A stretch of DNA of 64,000 nt from Lolium rigidum (taxonomy: Eukaryota; Streptophyta; Magnoliopsida; Poales; Poaceae), in the NCBI RefSeq assembly GCF_022539505.1, contig NC_061508.1:348763484-348827483 (forward strand), written 5' to 3'. The notes below the pieces were generated by a model that worked only from the letters and a program-made list of their open reading frames with translations, searched no databases and was not told the origin of the DNA. Within the stretch, counting starts at the first letter, position 1, and every line of letters begins with the position of its first letter. Shown in pieces: positions 11,531 through 22,105 of the stretch. The position numbers and the translations under genes are program-made.

Positions 11531-12889
11531 GATGAAACATCGGCTGGCACAAATGTGGTGCTCGTTCGTCCGGCGAAGTGTAGGGCTCCACGATTACACG
11601 ATGCACTCGAGGTGGGCGACAGCAAACGCACCAACGTGATAAAGTCAGAGATTGGGCTGGTTTTGTCTACCGGCCTGGACGAGTAGCAAAACTACGTCAA
11701 TAAGCAACGTGGCAAGGCTGATCCTTGCGATCGGCCCTCCGAAACTGTGGAGGAATATTACAAAACCTTCACCGAGCAAGCAACGTGGAGGCCGATTCCA
11801 GCGATCGGCCAAAATTATCCTCACCATCCGTTCTGCTCGGGATCAACGTTTGACCCAACAGGGACTACCTAAAGAGCCGATACCATCAATTCTTGACAGA
11901 ATCGGCTCCGGGGGGCACCTAGATGGGTAAAACATGAGGGTATGAGGTGACACTATCAAATGTGGGGGCCGACACACAAATCGGCCTAAAAATTCAAAAA
12001 ATTCAAATCATTTGAGCACAGCCGATGCGACAGACATCGACTTAAGGATATGAAAGCCGATGCAGTGGCCATCGACTCAAGAGGAATAACGGTTACGATC
12101 AGAGGAGCACGAAGGGAGATTTTAATGGAAGCACTCCTCAATGGAGTAGTTTAAGGGCTCGGATCCTCTCTTCAAGAAAAATGCCAAGAACAGCCTGGAC
12201 GTGCAGATCAGGTCGAGGATGGATCGCATTAGATCCGCCAAAGGAAAGGAGCCTATCCGACCAGCAGGGCGCTAGGAGCGGACTGAAGAAGCTCGGGGGC
12301 AGCCCACCTTGAAGGCTCTCTCGCAAGCCGATTTATGTGCAAATCGGCCGGCTCGCATGATCAAGCCCAGGCACATTCAGCTAATTTGCGCATCCTCGTC
12401 TCTCGTGGTTGCCTTGGCCAAGACTCGGGGGCAACAGGCCCGGTAGATGCTCTATTGAGGGGCCGATTGGGGTACCATCGGCCAATCTTTCATCGCAACC
12501 TTCTTCGCAAAATGATGAGCGCTCGCTGAGGAGGATCGCTGAAACCGGTGGGGGAATTTTAAGGGCTCTCCTGGAAATCCCACAGTATCTTCCGGAAAGA
12601 GAATCATCAGTTGAAGGATGGGAGGGTAAATGTCGAAGGATCGATGCGTTGCTATCGGCTCGTTACGCATTGGCAAAGGGGACGAATCGGCAAGATCAGT
12701 ATGAGAGGAAATCGGCTAAGATAAGCTAAAAAGGAATCGGCAAAATCAGATTGGGGAAAGTTCTTCATTGAGAGATTTCTTACATAGAAGAGCTGATTGC
12801 TCTCAAAAAGGAGTACTAGGGGGATACATTGCCCCGTCTACGCCTACTGATCCTATGCTAAATGCCCTATCTACGGGCCGTTGCTGCCC
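11531..12889 (+). other. Non-coding internal region of gypsy element, rich in GCCGAT/ATCGGC
   Basis: This is where pol would sit in an autonomous element, but no D-D reverse transcriptase box, RNase H or integrase zinc finger is readable in any frame. The hexamer GCCGAT or its complement recurs many times (e.g. 11789, 11875, 12057, 12328, 12462, 12655, 12711), usually in sentences such as AATCGGCAA. Confidence 0.6.
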
Positions 12890-13390
12890 TCATCGTCGCC
12901 GTCATCGCCGCCGCCGCCGCTGCTCCCGGCCGGCTCGTCGTCGCTGCTCCAGCCGGCCGCCGGCAGGACCTTCGTGGTCCTCATCTTCCTCGTCGTCGTC
13001 GTCGTTGTCGCCGTCGAAGTCACTCGGATTCCCGGCCGGGGCAATGGCGTTTGGCCGGCGGCTCGTCGAGGAGGTTGTCGTCGTCATCGTCCTCCTCTTC
13101 CTCCTCCTTCACCTCCTCGGAGTTGGTGAAGTCGTCCCGGGAGAAGCGATCGTCATCGCTCTCCTCCTCCGATTCCCCATCGGCGAGAAAGCGAAGTCAC
13201 TCTCCCCGTCCGTCGAGGATCCGTCATCCTCCGACCGCAGGGAGAAGTCATGGCTAGACTCCTCCCCGGCCTCAATGGCGCGGCGGATGTTGGCCGCGTG
13301 GACCTCTGCCGGGTTCGGCTCCGGCGTTGGCTCGCGAAACGAAGAGGACTGGGGGGAAAGATCCGATGAAGCAGAGGAGGAAGAAGACAT
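12890..13390 (-). pseudogene. Antisense additional ORF (aORF) of gypsy element
   Basis: On the strand opposite to gag, an ATG at 13390 opens an acidic Ser-rich frame beginning MSSSSSASSDLSPQSSSFRE, with AANIRRAIEAGEESSHDFSL and later D/E-rich blocks. The frame breaks near 13100; a second acidic segment continues to about 12890. Codon structure is kept in the antisense sense, while the plus strand reads as low-complexity Arg/Ser. Antisense extra ORFs near the 3' LTR are known in some plant Ty3/gypsy lineages (Tat/Retand). Function is unknown. Confidence 0.55.
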
Positions 13391-13660
13391 GGTGGCGCAG
13401 GAGGGCTTTTGGAGTGCTAATGCGAAGGAGATGCAGAGGGGAACTGTTCATAGCGGTTAAATAAAAGGGGATATAGTGGAAATTCAATGCCACGAGCAGC
13501 TTCCGAGGAAGTGATGCCTAACGAGAAAATTTGTCGATGCGTGGAGAAGTGGAAGGGGCAAGGCGTCATGATGAAGGATTCTCGCGGTGATTTCTGCCTT
13601 GCCACGACATGACCCGACGAAGGAAGAGCGTAATGATTTTGGAAATGTCATTTCCAAAAC

Positions 13661-13673
13661 CAGGGGGGCATGT
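13661..13673 (+). other. Polypurine tract of gypsy element
   Basis: CCAGGGGGGCATG lies immediately before the 3' LTR and fits the plus-strand primer site. Confidence 0.75.
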
Positions 13674-14839
13674 GTTATCACCAGAATTTGACCGAGTCAA
13701 AGGTGGGCCGCGATCAAGATGGACGTGAAGATTATACATGGAAGGAAATACGTGAATCGGCCTTGTTTACCAAGTTGGGCTAAACTGCCCATGTATCTGT
13801 AACATATTAGATCGCATCTTAGTTTAGAAGTTAGAGTTTTACCCGTGCACGGTTTGGTGCACGCCCACATTAGAAAGTCCCCTGGACTATAAATATGTAT
13901 CTAGGGTTTATGAAATAAACAACAACCAACGTTCAACACAAACCAATCTCGGCGCATCGCCAACCCCTTCGTCTCAAGGGTTTCTCCGGTAGCACCATGC
14001 CGCCTAGATCGCATCTTGCGATCTAGGCAAGCACGAGCCTGCCCACGTTGTTCATGCGTTGCTCGTACTGAAGCCTTTTTGATGGCGAGCAACGTAGTTA
14101 TCGTAGGTGTGTTAGGGTTAGCATTGTTCTTAGTATCATATGCTGTCGTAGTGCAACCCTTGTGCATCTAGCCGTCCTTGTACCTCATCATGGGTGCAGG
14201 GGCGGCACCCCGCTTGATCGTTATTTAGTAGATCTGATCCGTTACGATTGCTCCTTGATTTATCAGGGATTAGTTTAATATCTGCAATAGTTAGGCCTTA
14301 CAAAGGGTTGGAGGATCCAGCGGCGTGTAGGGTGTAGGTGGCTGGCCCGGGACAGGATGTTCCGAGGATCAACCTCGTGTTGGTTTTTAGGCCTTGTCTA
14401 GGGCTGTCTTACGGTCACCGTGCGCGAGCGCGAGGCCCAATCGTGAGTAGGATGATCCGATTATGCGGTGAAAACCCTAGATCGTCGTGGATCTCATATG
14501 CTTCATCTTGATCAAGCAGGACCACCATATATTCGGCCACCTTGGACGAATCATGGGTGGATCGGCTCCATGAGCCGATTCACGAGATAACCCGAGAGCC
14601 GATCGAGGCTCGTATTTAACGTGTACGTGTGTGCCCCGCAGGAAACTAAGCGAGGCATCATCCACACCTTCCCCGACCGGTATAGGTCAGGTGGCACGCC
14701 CTTGCAGCTTGCATCGGCGCGCGACTAGGAGGCTTTGCGGGCCGTCGCTCCGAGGGACCGGGGCCAGCCGCAGCCCTAGTTGTTCCCGGCTCTACGGTGT
14801 TGGCCGACCATCGCCCGCCGGTGGGTTTCGACGCCAACA
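13674..14839 (+). repeat. 3' LTR of the gypsy element
   Basis: Starts TGTTATCACC and ends GACGCCAACA. Differs from the 5' LTR by scattered single bases and small indels, such as the hairpin flank near 13990 and GTGGCTGGCCCGGGACAGG near 14335. Confidence 0.9.
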
Positions 14840-15767
14840 GCCTTCATGGTTGTGTGAGGCTTCATCAACACGGTTCATTGCCATGAGCATTTTTCCCGCC
14901 TTGGCCATGTTTTCATTGGCGGCCACATAGGAGACTAGATCATCGGAGTTCAGATCGGCACTCTTGGTCATGATTTGCAAGTTGAGTGCAAGGTTGGTAT
15001 CTTCTTGCTTGACAGCAATCATTGCAATGACCTTGGACTTTATGAATCCTTCATTCATCTCAAAGCCGTCGTCATACTTCTCAGCACCAAGTCCCTTGAT
15101 CCTTACTCTAAGAGCACCAAGCCTTGCATAGGCATCGGCTATGGATTCTCCTTCTCGAATCATGAACCGGTGAGCTTCTTGCTTTGCGGTCTCGTAAAGA
15201 GATGATTGGATCAAATCGGTTCCCTCTTGGAGTACTACGATTCGATCCCACAACTCTTTAGCGGAGCCGATGTCATTGACTTGATCAAGGAGCTTGCGAT
15301 TGATGCCACTTCTAATCTTGTCACGTGCGGAGGCATTGAGTTGACGGTTGTAGAACTCGGTGGAGGTCAACCGAACGGGATCTTGTGGCTCCCGGTATCC
15401 ATGAAGAATGATCTCCCATAGCTCCACACTCGCAGCTGCGAATATGAGATTCCATAGAAGATTTCCAATGTGGAAAGTGAGTTCCATCAAAATGGGGAAC
15501 GGTCCCACTATGGTTTATATGAGGCATGGGTGAAGTGTTTCTAGGATAGTCATGGTTAACTTCATGGAAGGATTCCTTAGAGGCCGAAACCCCACTAGGA
15601 GCTCCTCCGAGTAGTTAGGTTCTTAAGCATGACAGACATTTCTGCCATTTGGCTTTGTAGTTCATCCTCCTTTTTCTTCTTCTCGGCCTCATATGCCAAG
15701 AATCTAGATTTCATTTCTTTAACCGAAAGGTTAGAGTCATCATCTAGATCCTCGAATAGTTTTTCCA
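14840..15767 (-). pseudogene. Copia gag, N-terminal half (interrupted)
   Basis: Minus-strand start ATG at 15767 opens MEKLFEDLDDDSNLSVKEMK, a short charged coiled-coil leader that stops near 15600. After frame changes, gag resumes at about 15520 with an FDGTHFPHWKSSMESHIRS block (DUF4219-like) and a UBN2-like gag core containing SAKELWDRIVVLQEGTDLIQ and RLGALRVRIKGLGAEKYDDG. It ends at 14840 where the gypsy element enters. The C-terminal half is at 6443-7664. Frame breaks plus two insertions make it a pseudogene. The core resembles gags of SIRE/Maximus-type Copia elements. Confidence 0.75.
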
Positions 15768-15809
15768 TCTCACTCTTAAGGCGGTGAAGCCCTTAAAAAG
15801 AGTCCAGGC

Positions 15810-15821
15810 TCTGATACCAAT
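15810..15821 (-). other. Copia primer-binding site (initiator-Met tRNA type)
   Basis: The minus strand reads CTTTCA-AT-TGGTATCAGAGCC just inside the LTR. TGGTATCAGAGC is the classic Copia site complementary to the initiator Met tRNA. Confidence 0.8.
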
Positions 15822-17144
15822 TGAAAGTATAGAGATGGTAAACCTAGAGGGGGGGTGAATAGGTTTCTACAGATTTTAATTCTTACTTTGCAATATTAGG
15901 CTTTGCGGAATATAAAGGTGAGCCTAATGCAAACTAGGTGAAGCAACCTATATGAGGATACAACTAACTCGAGCACGAAGGCTCTCACGAGCGCTTAAAT
16001 CACAAGTAAGGAGTTCGGTTAGAGATAACCGATAGCACGCGGAGACGAGGATGTATTCCCGTGTTCCCTTGCTTTGCAACAAGGTACGTCACGTTTGGAG
16101 GAGTGGAGGTCCCACGAAGGATTCCCCGCGCCACGAAGGCTCACTCTATTCTCCGGAGCCTATCCCACGAAGGAATAGCTCTCTCACTTGTGGTAGACTT
16201 TGAGGTAGCCTCCAAACCTTCACAATCTTGCCCGGAGCAGATCCACATCCCGGATGCTTCCGGACTCCTCTTGCCCACCTAGGGTTTCCAAGGAACCCTA
16301 GGAAGCAAGCTTCTTGATGAATACAAGGGGGAATAAGATTTGGCTTGGTAGAACGGTAGATCGGGTCCTCCTCTATCGTTTCCCCGGAGGGATTTGAGTT
16401 TGAGTGGAGGAGGAGGGAGATCTGAGGCTTTTGGTGTTTCTAACAATGGAGTATGGAAGAAGGAGCTCAAGAACAGCTTGTAGTGTAGTGCCTAACTGTT
16501 CAGAGGTAGAAGAAGGCCTATTTATAGTGTACTTCGAAATATGGCCGTTGGTCACTTGCCACATCAGCAGATTCCTCGAGGAGCCCGGTCGACCGGATCT
16601 GGCGCCGGACAGGCCGGTCCACAGCCCGGTCCGACCGGGCCACTGACCGGACCGGCCGGTTTCCAACCGGAGCTGGGACCGGGTCTTGACCGGGCAGGCG
16701 CCATTCTTTACTGGATAGTGCCCGGATGGCACAGGCGCAAAGGCCGGTTGCCGACCGGGACGCCCGGTCTGGAGCCCGGTCCGACCGGGCCAGGAACCGG
16801 AGCAGCCGGTTCAAACCGGGCTGGCGACCGGACACTGACCGAGCCATTCTTCATTCTTTACTGGATCACGTCCGGATGGCACCGGTCCTTGGTCCGGTTG
16901 GTGACCGGGTCGTCCGGCGCCAGGGCCGGTCCGACCGGATCTGGGACCGGCCAGACTCTGCAAACCTTTTTGATTCTTCATCGAATTGGGGGGGGGTCTC
17001 CCGTTGCCTTTTTGTTCCATCGATACACCATTATACCTCTTTGACTAATACCTGTGAATTATCTTGTAGCCATGTATTAGTCCAAATACTCTAGCACGGT
17101 GTCATAGTTACCAAAATAATGGATAAGGGTAAAATACCCTTACA
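15822..17144 (-). repeat. 5' LTR of the minus-strand Copia element
   Basis: On the minus strand it runs from TGTAAGGGTATTTTACCC (17144) to ATACTTTCA (15822), about 1.32 kb. The neighbouring right flank GATGC (17145-17149) is the candidate target duplication; its partner lies left of the window or is lost. It contains the CCGG-rich block at 16584-16951 and the CTAGAGGGGGGGTGAATAGG sentence shared with the LTR at 56321-58862 (TAGGCGACATC variant), so the two elements are related. Confidence 0.8.
16584..16951. repeat. CCGG-dense block inside Copia LTR
   Basis: About 30 CCGG tetramers in ~370 bp by my count, mostly as GACCGG, CCCGGT and TCCGGT. Irregular, not a clean tandem repeat. A comparable block is at 57498-57845. 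Confidence 0.8.
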
Positions 17145-18964
17145 GATGCCCAACAACAATGCCAGAAGAGCCATTTAGGGCCGCCGACAGAAGCTGGCAC
17201 CGTTTGGGGCGCTGATGCCCCCATCGGTGCCTCCCAGATTGAGCTCCCAAACATGAAATAGAAAACAAAATTTGATGTCAGCCAATGTTGGAAACATATT
17301 TAAAATTCCAATACTATGTGTGTCTTGTTATGGAGATTATAATCACATCACTGACAAAACAAACACAAAGACATATTTTAAAGCTGCTTGCAACACAGCT
17401 TGGCACGATATTTTACTTGTTTCAATAGACATAAATGTGTTTGATTAAATAATTTGAATAAATAAAATGTGATGCCAGCCAATGCTAGAAACAACTTCAA
17501 AAAGCGATATCTTCTAGTGCTACGGGTAGAGACATCAGTCTATATGACATATGTCTAGTCCCACAAACTAATGCCACTCACCGTGGCACTAGAGAACATT
17601 GCATTTTAAATATCAACTATAAATATATATAAATAAAATGCGATGTCTTACAATAGTTATCATACCAAATAGTGTTAGATATACATATTTATACAACTAC
17701 TAAATGTTCTTTTGAGCACACACGCTCAATACACAAATCTCACAAAGTTGATGGATCTTCTTCAACTTATCATTGTTTGCATCCCCGGTTTTGACTAGAT
17801 CAAACAAGGTGTATTCCAACTTCTTCTTCTCCTATTTTAGTTTTATCTTTTTATCCTCCCATATCTTCTTCTCATCTAGCAGCAAATCTATATCATTCTC
17901 TATTTTGCACATCTCAATTTCGGAATACTCCTCACCCTTCTTTAATTCCACATAGATTTGCTCCATAGTACGCTTCACAGTGGTATCCGTAACATGAATG
18001 TTTTTCTTCCAATTAGCTCTTTTCTTCAATCGAATTCTGATACATGCCCCACAAAGAGGTCAATGCACGGTGGCATGGCAATGACCATTAGGGATTAGCC
18101 CAACATCAAACCCACTGTTGACACCATGCAACAAATTTTAATTATACGCGATTTAAAATAGTGTTATCTTCTTACTAAATTGAATGGGTGTAGGACAAAA
18201 CTACTTACTGATTTCTTGGAACAAACGTAGCAATACTGTGCTCGCCCCTACGAAAGCAACAACCTTCTCGGGCACAAGGTCGTGCATACGACAATGGGTG
18301 GGTGGGTGGGGGGGGGGGTCCATGCCGGGTGGGCGATGGTCTCTCGCGCAAATCCATGTCGGGGCACTACAGATTGTCGATAATTAGGCTATGAACACAA
18401 TTCCTAAAATCCTGAATCGGCGTAACCCTAACCCTAAGTCATAGCCTAAATTGCATCGCCACTCTAGGGGAGGGGTTGATGGAAAGGAGAACTCACATCG
18501 CTGAGCCACGACTCGTTGGACGTATCGCCATCGTTCTAGCTAGGCATTTCTTCAGGCGGCGTCGGTGGCTTTGGTTTGGCGGCAGAGATGTTGCTTCGGC
18601 GGGCCACACAAGAGGCTCAAAACGATAGCGACGCGACTGGCGACGTGAGCTGGAGATGTGGCACAAGCCGCCGAGCAAATGTCACGTCAATTCAGTGAGT
18701 GGCGGCGGTGGGAGTGGAGCACATGCGATAGGGTTGGGGGAGAACGGAATGGTTGGGATGTGGATTGCGTTGTTCCACCGCGTTGAAGTGCCCCTTCTTC
18801 AGCCTCTGAACCACGGGGCCGACACAAGCGGTGCCGGTCGGTATGTCGGGCCTCTATACGCACCGACACAGCTTTGGGGGCCTCCCGTGGGGAGTGATTT
18901 CGGGCCTCAACCCCCAAGGGCCGTTTGGGGGGCCTTTGGGGGCTCCCGGTGGGGATGCTCGTAT
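17145..18964. other. Probable PIF/Harbinger-like remnant, no intact gene
   Basis: The right edge has GGGGCTCCCGGTGGGGATGCTC (ending 18962), which looks like the inverted-repeat end of grass Harbinger elements. A matching left end is absent, possibly because the Copia LTR inserted into it. A Lys/Glu-rich minus-strand frame (18029-17832, MKKRANWKKNIHV start) may be a remnant exon. A GGTGGGTGGGGGGGGGGG run (~18300) and a telo-box-like ACCCTAACCCTAA (~18425) are also present. No transposase was recognised. Confidence 0.4.
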
Positions 18965-19000
18965 ACATGTGTATTACATTGTCTAACAGCTTGCATTGTG

Positions 19001-20118
19001 CATTACTAGAAAAACCCTGCAAGTGGCGCACCACTTTTGCCTACCAGTGGCACATGTGGTGCGCAACTACTAACACACCACTACTAAGTGTTAGTAGTCG
19101 CGCACCATGTGATGTGCCACTGGTATACCCTCCAGGTGCGCCACTACTAGCTCTTTAGGGTGCGCCACTAGTAAAATTTTGAAATCTGGATCCAGCATCC
19201 AGATCTGGATCTAGCACCATATTTTCACGAATTTTTTGCTCGTTTTTTTCTTGTTTTTGTTTTTCAAATTAATTGTCCCGTTCATCTAGCACCAATTTTT
19301 GCTCGTTTTGTTTTTCCAATTAGATGGGCCATGGGAGAGGTTGGAGGATGGAGAAGAGAGGGAGGAGATGATGGTGAGGAAAGAGGATGGTGAGGAGAGA
19401 AGAGGATGGAGAATGGAGGAGAAGAGAGGAGAGGATGGAGGAGCGGAGAGGATTGAGTGGAGGAGAGGAGGGCGGGCGGGCCGCCAAGTGCTTGGAGGAG
19501 AGGAGGCCGGAGAGGAGGAAGGGACATCGAAGTGGAGGAGAGGAAGGATGAGAGGGGGAGGAGGAGAGGATGGAGGAGAAGATGATGAACGAGAGGAGGA
19601 GGAGGAGGAGGAGGAGGAGAGAAATTTGTAGAGGAGGGAGGAGGTAGGAGGGAGGTGGATTTGTGGGGGTAGGTGGTGGCCGGCCAATTCGAATTTCGGA
19701 GGCGGGAAGGTTAGCAGTGCCGCACCACAAGGCTTGGTGCGCCACTGCTATTCTTTTTTTTAAATTTTTTGCCTGAAAACTAAAAGATGAAAAATCTCAT
19801 GTTTTCTTTTTGATTTTGGGGAATCTAAAAAATCTCTAAACGGTCGTAGGCGTGAAATCGGATGTAAATTTTTGCGTAGATATATTTTCATATAAAAAAA
19901 CGTTTTTATCGGAGGTCGTATACAACCAGAAAAGCCATTTTACCGATACATGGAGCTATTTTGCAGAAAAATTCAAAATTCATGTTTGTTAATTTCCCAT
20001 GCAACTAGATATAACACCATAACATCTTGAAGGATTATTTTTTTTGAATTTCCTTTTTAAAAAAATCATGGTGCACCACTGGTAGTGATCTTATCGCTGG
20101 GCCTTTTTTCTAGTAGTG
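19001..20118. mobile_element. Small non-autonomous CACTA element
   Basis: Left end CATTACTAGAAAAACCC (first repeat base changed from CAC), right end ...TTTTTTCTAGTAGTG; together they fit a CACTACTAGAAAAA terminal inverted repeat. Subterminal TGGCGCACCAC/GTGCGCCAC motifs are present at both sides. Flanking triplets GTG and GTA match at two of three positions. The middle (19360-19630) is GA-rich low-complexity sequence. No transposase. Long frames across the GA tract are compositional artefacts. Confidence 0.8.
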
Positions 20119-20560
20119 GTATATATTTAATTTTATTACATACATTTTAAAATATAAATCATTTTTATAAAACTAGGTTCTTTTCTCGCAATACACATAG
20201 GCACTCGCGCTTAGAAATACGTACATACACCCACCCCGAACGCACACCCTACCCCTATCAAGCACCTTCAAGAGATTAGGTTCAATAGACTGATCCGGCA
20301 GGTCTTGAGATTGCCGAAGTCACTGCATGCATCTCGCTATCGACAGGAACATCGTCTTCCACTGAAAAAGAGATGACACTGCTCTCCTAACCATTCAAAC
20401 ACAAGTTAGTTCTCACTAGTTTAGCCTTCTGAGGTACATGTACCACATGTCGTGTAAATCACTCTTTTTTTTCAAATAGGACTATAAATAATCCAAATTT
20501 ATGATAAATTACTAGAGTACATAATCCTATAACCCGCGAGGAAATAAAGCACACACGAAA
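20119..20560. other. Degenerate dispersed repeat, no gene
   Basis: AT-rich start, then a stretch (20190-20400) with CACTCGCGCTTAG, CCGGCAGGTCTTGAGATTG and GGAACATCGTCTTCCACTG sentences resembling a common grass repeat, possibly a LINE 3' end. Boundaries were not found. Confidence 0.35.
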
Positions 20561-20581
20561 CAAACAAAATTTTATATAAAT

Positions 20582-20648
20582 CACGTGAAATGATCTTGCA
20601 ACTCATTGTCTCGGCTACACATTTTGCATCTTGGCGTGAATTCACGTG
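20582..20648. promoter_or_regulatory. Two G-boxes (CACGTG)
   Basis: CACGTG at 20582-20587 and 20643-20648, each in a TCACGTGAAA setting, about 1.1 kb upstream of the inferred RIP-like gene transcript. G-boxes bind bZIP/bHLH factors (ABA, jasmonate and light responses). Activity is inferred only. Confidence 0.35.
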
Positions 20649-20744
20649 AAAAGATCACATTATTTTTCATCTTCGTGCTCCTCTAAAACTCAAGCGAAAA
20701 GATCCCATTGATTTTGCATCTTGATGCTCCTCTAAAACTCAAGT
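20649..20744. repeat. 48-bp tandem duplication
   Basis: Two adjacent 48-bp copies starting at 20649 and 20697, each AAAAGATC...CATT...CATCTT...GTGCTCCTCTAAAACTCAAG with a few substitutions. Confidence 0.75.
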
Positions 20745-20819
20745 GAAAATCAAGATGGTAAACGACCAAATCTGCTCAAACAGGACTAATCCCAAAGATT
20801 TTAGTAGTGGCTTTAATTG

Positions 20820-21540
20820 TGTGCCCGATTTGCGCGTTGAACCAAGGAAGCACGAACGCGGCGGCCGGCATCCTCGCGCTTGCTCCGCTCACCGCCGGCC
20901 GGCGTTGGACTAGATCGCGGCGACTTGGGCGCGCGCAAGAGGCACCCGGTCGATGAACACGCGCGCGGGCGCGGCGCTGCTGGTGGCTCGATCGCCTTCA
21001 GACCTTGGCGCTCAGGACGGAGGTGGTCGACCCAGTCGCCACCGTGCCAGCCCAGATGCTCTGCTGATGGAATGGAGCTCCGAGGCGTGTACTTGCTGTA
21101 AGAGCGAGCAGCACGCGTCACCTGCGTACGCGCGCAGTGCGCGCTCTGGTCCGTCCTTCCGCCCCGGTGATGGCGAACTCCGACTTGGATCGGAGTTCCG
21201 GCTGGTTGAGCGGTTGGCTAGAGGAAATCGCGCACGTCGCGCGCGCCGGCGGCGTGCCGCTGAACTCACATTGGCGCTCGCCGCGCGCGTGCGCGCACCG
21301 CTCCTGATTTTGGCCGTCCGCGACCCAGCGCCGAGCGGCACCCTGCTCTCCCTGTTCGACGCCCGGCGCCTGTGGAACGTGGCCAGGCTACGTACGGCGG
21401 GAGAAGCGCGAGGTGGTGGTAGACGCGCATCTCGGCGGCATCTGGTCGGCGGCGCGCGCGCCCACTCGGCCGGCGCCGGCACGTCTAGCTAGGTGGAACG
21501 GCGTAGGCAGTAGACACGGCGCAGCACGCAACGCCTCTCT
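20820..21540. other. GC-rich island upstream of RIP-like gene
   Basis: High GC with long overlapping frames on both strands (20953-21492 plus, 21012-21482 minus). None has a recognisable domain or a convincing start, so I treat them as composition effects. A decayed exon cannot be excluded: MANSDLDRSSGWLSGWLEEI near 21165 reads briefly like protein. Confidence 0.35.
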
Positions 21541-21699
21541 CTCTCTCTGTCTCCCCGGTTTCTTTGGGGCGTGTCAGGATAGTACGATTCCATCTTTTCC
21601 ATGGCAGTCACTGGAGGCGAGGGAAGTACTGTCTCGACGTGCATGTCCCAGTGACATGCGGGCCATGGCCCAGCGTCAGTGGCACGCGGGTTTACCCGG

Positions 21700-22105
21700 T
21701 GGGTAAACCGAGTGGACAAAGCCAGCCAGCCAGCCAGCCCGCTCCAAGCTCCTCCTTTTTCACTGCGTCCCGTCCTCCTCGCCACTGCGCCTCCTTCTCC
21801 AAAACCCCAACCACTCCCCAAATCCAATCTAGGGATTGCGACGGCGCCGGCGCCGGCGCCGGCGAGGTGAGCCCCAGATGACCACACTTCTCCGCGGCGG
21901 GGGCTAATGCACCTAGTACTAGCTAGTCTCATGGTACGTGTTGGCTAATTTTTTTTCCTCTGTTTGCAGCGCGTGGGTTTTGGGTCTGGCCGCGCGCCGC
22001 ACCGGGCCGGCGTAGGCCGGTGCCGCGCGGTGGCGGAAGAATATTTTGTTGATTGATCGCAGTAGCGCGCTGAGCGCTCGAGCTCCCCGACGGCGACGGC
22101 CCGAG
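21700..22105 (+). promoter_or_regulatory. 5' UTR exons and leader intron of RIP-like gene (inferred)
   Basis: CT-rich core sequence (~21538) and CAGCCAGCCAGC repeats precede a leader ending GCGCCGGCGAG|GTGAGC (donor at 21867). An acceptor TGTTTGCAG ends at 21969, and a second leader segment 21970-22105 runs without an upstream ATG to the start codon. The transcription start is not defined. Confidence 0.5.

Larger units (their letters stand above)
7665..14839 (+). mobile_element. Non-autonomous Ty3/gypsy-type LTR retrotransposon, complete
   Basis: A 7.2-kb element bounded by TGTTATCACC...ACGCCAACA, with LTRs of 1,170 and 1,166 bp, a primer-binding-like leader, gag-related frames, an antisense frame and a polypurine tract (ccaggggggcatg) before the 3' LTR. 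The target duplication is GCTTC (7660-7664) against GCCTTC (14840-14845), i.e. 5 bp with one extra base. I find no protease, reverse transcriptase, RNase H or integrase motif, so mobilisation would need enzymes from a partner element. By eye the LTRs differ at roughly 15 positions, which suggests a recent insertion. It sits inside the older minus-strand Copia gag. Confidence 0.9.

Noticed and set aside
12768..13460. 230-codon plus-strand frame in the gypsy element
   Set aside because: Arg/Ser low-complexity translation of the antisense ORF region; protein-like acidic composition is on the other strand.
18425..18437. Telomere-like ACCCTAACCCTAA
   Set aside because: Only two repeats; a telo-box-like word rather than telomeric DNA.
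19286..19745. Ser/Leu/Pro-rich or Glu/Gly-rich frames on both strands
   Set aside because: Produced by the GA-rich low-complexity core of the small CACTA element.
20953..21492. 179-codon plus frame and 156-codon minus frame in the GC-rich island
   Set aside because: Both are explained by high GC and lack of stops; no domain, and they overlap on opposite strands.
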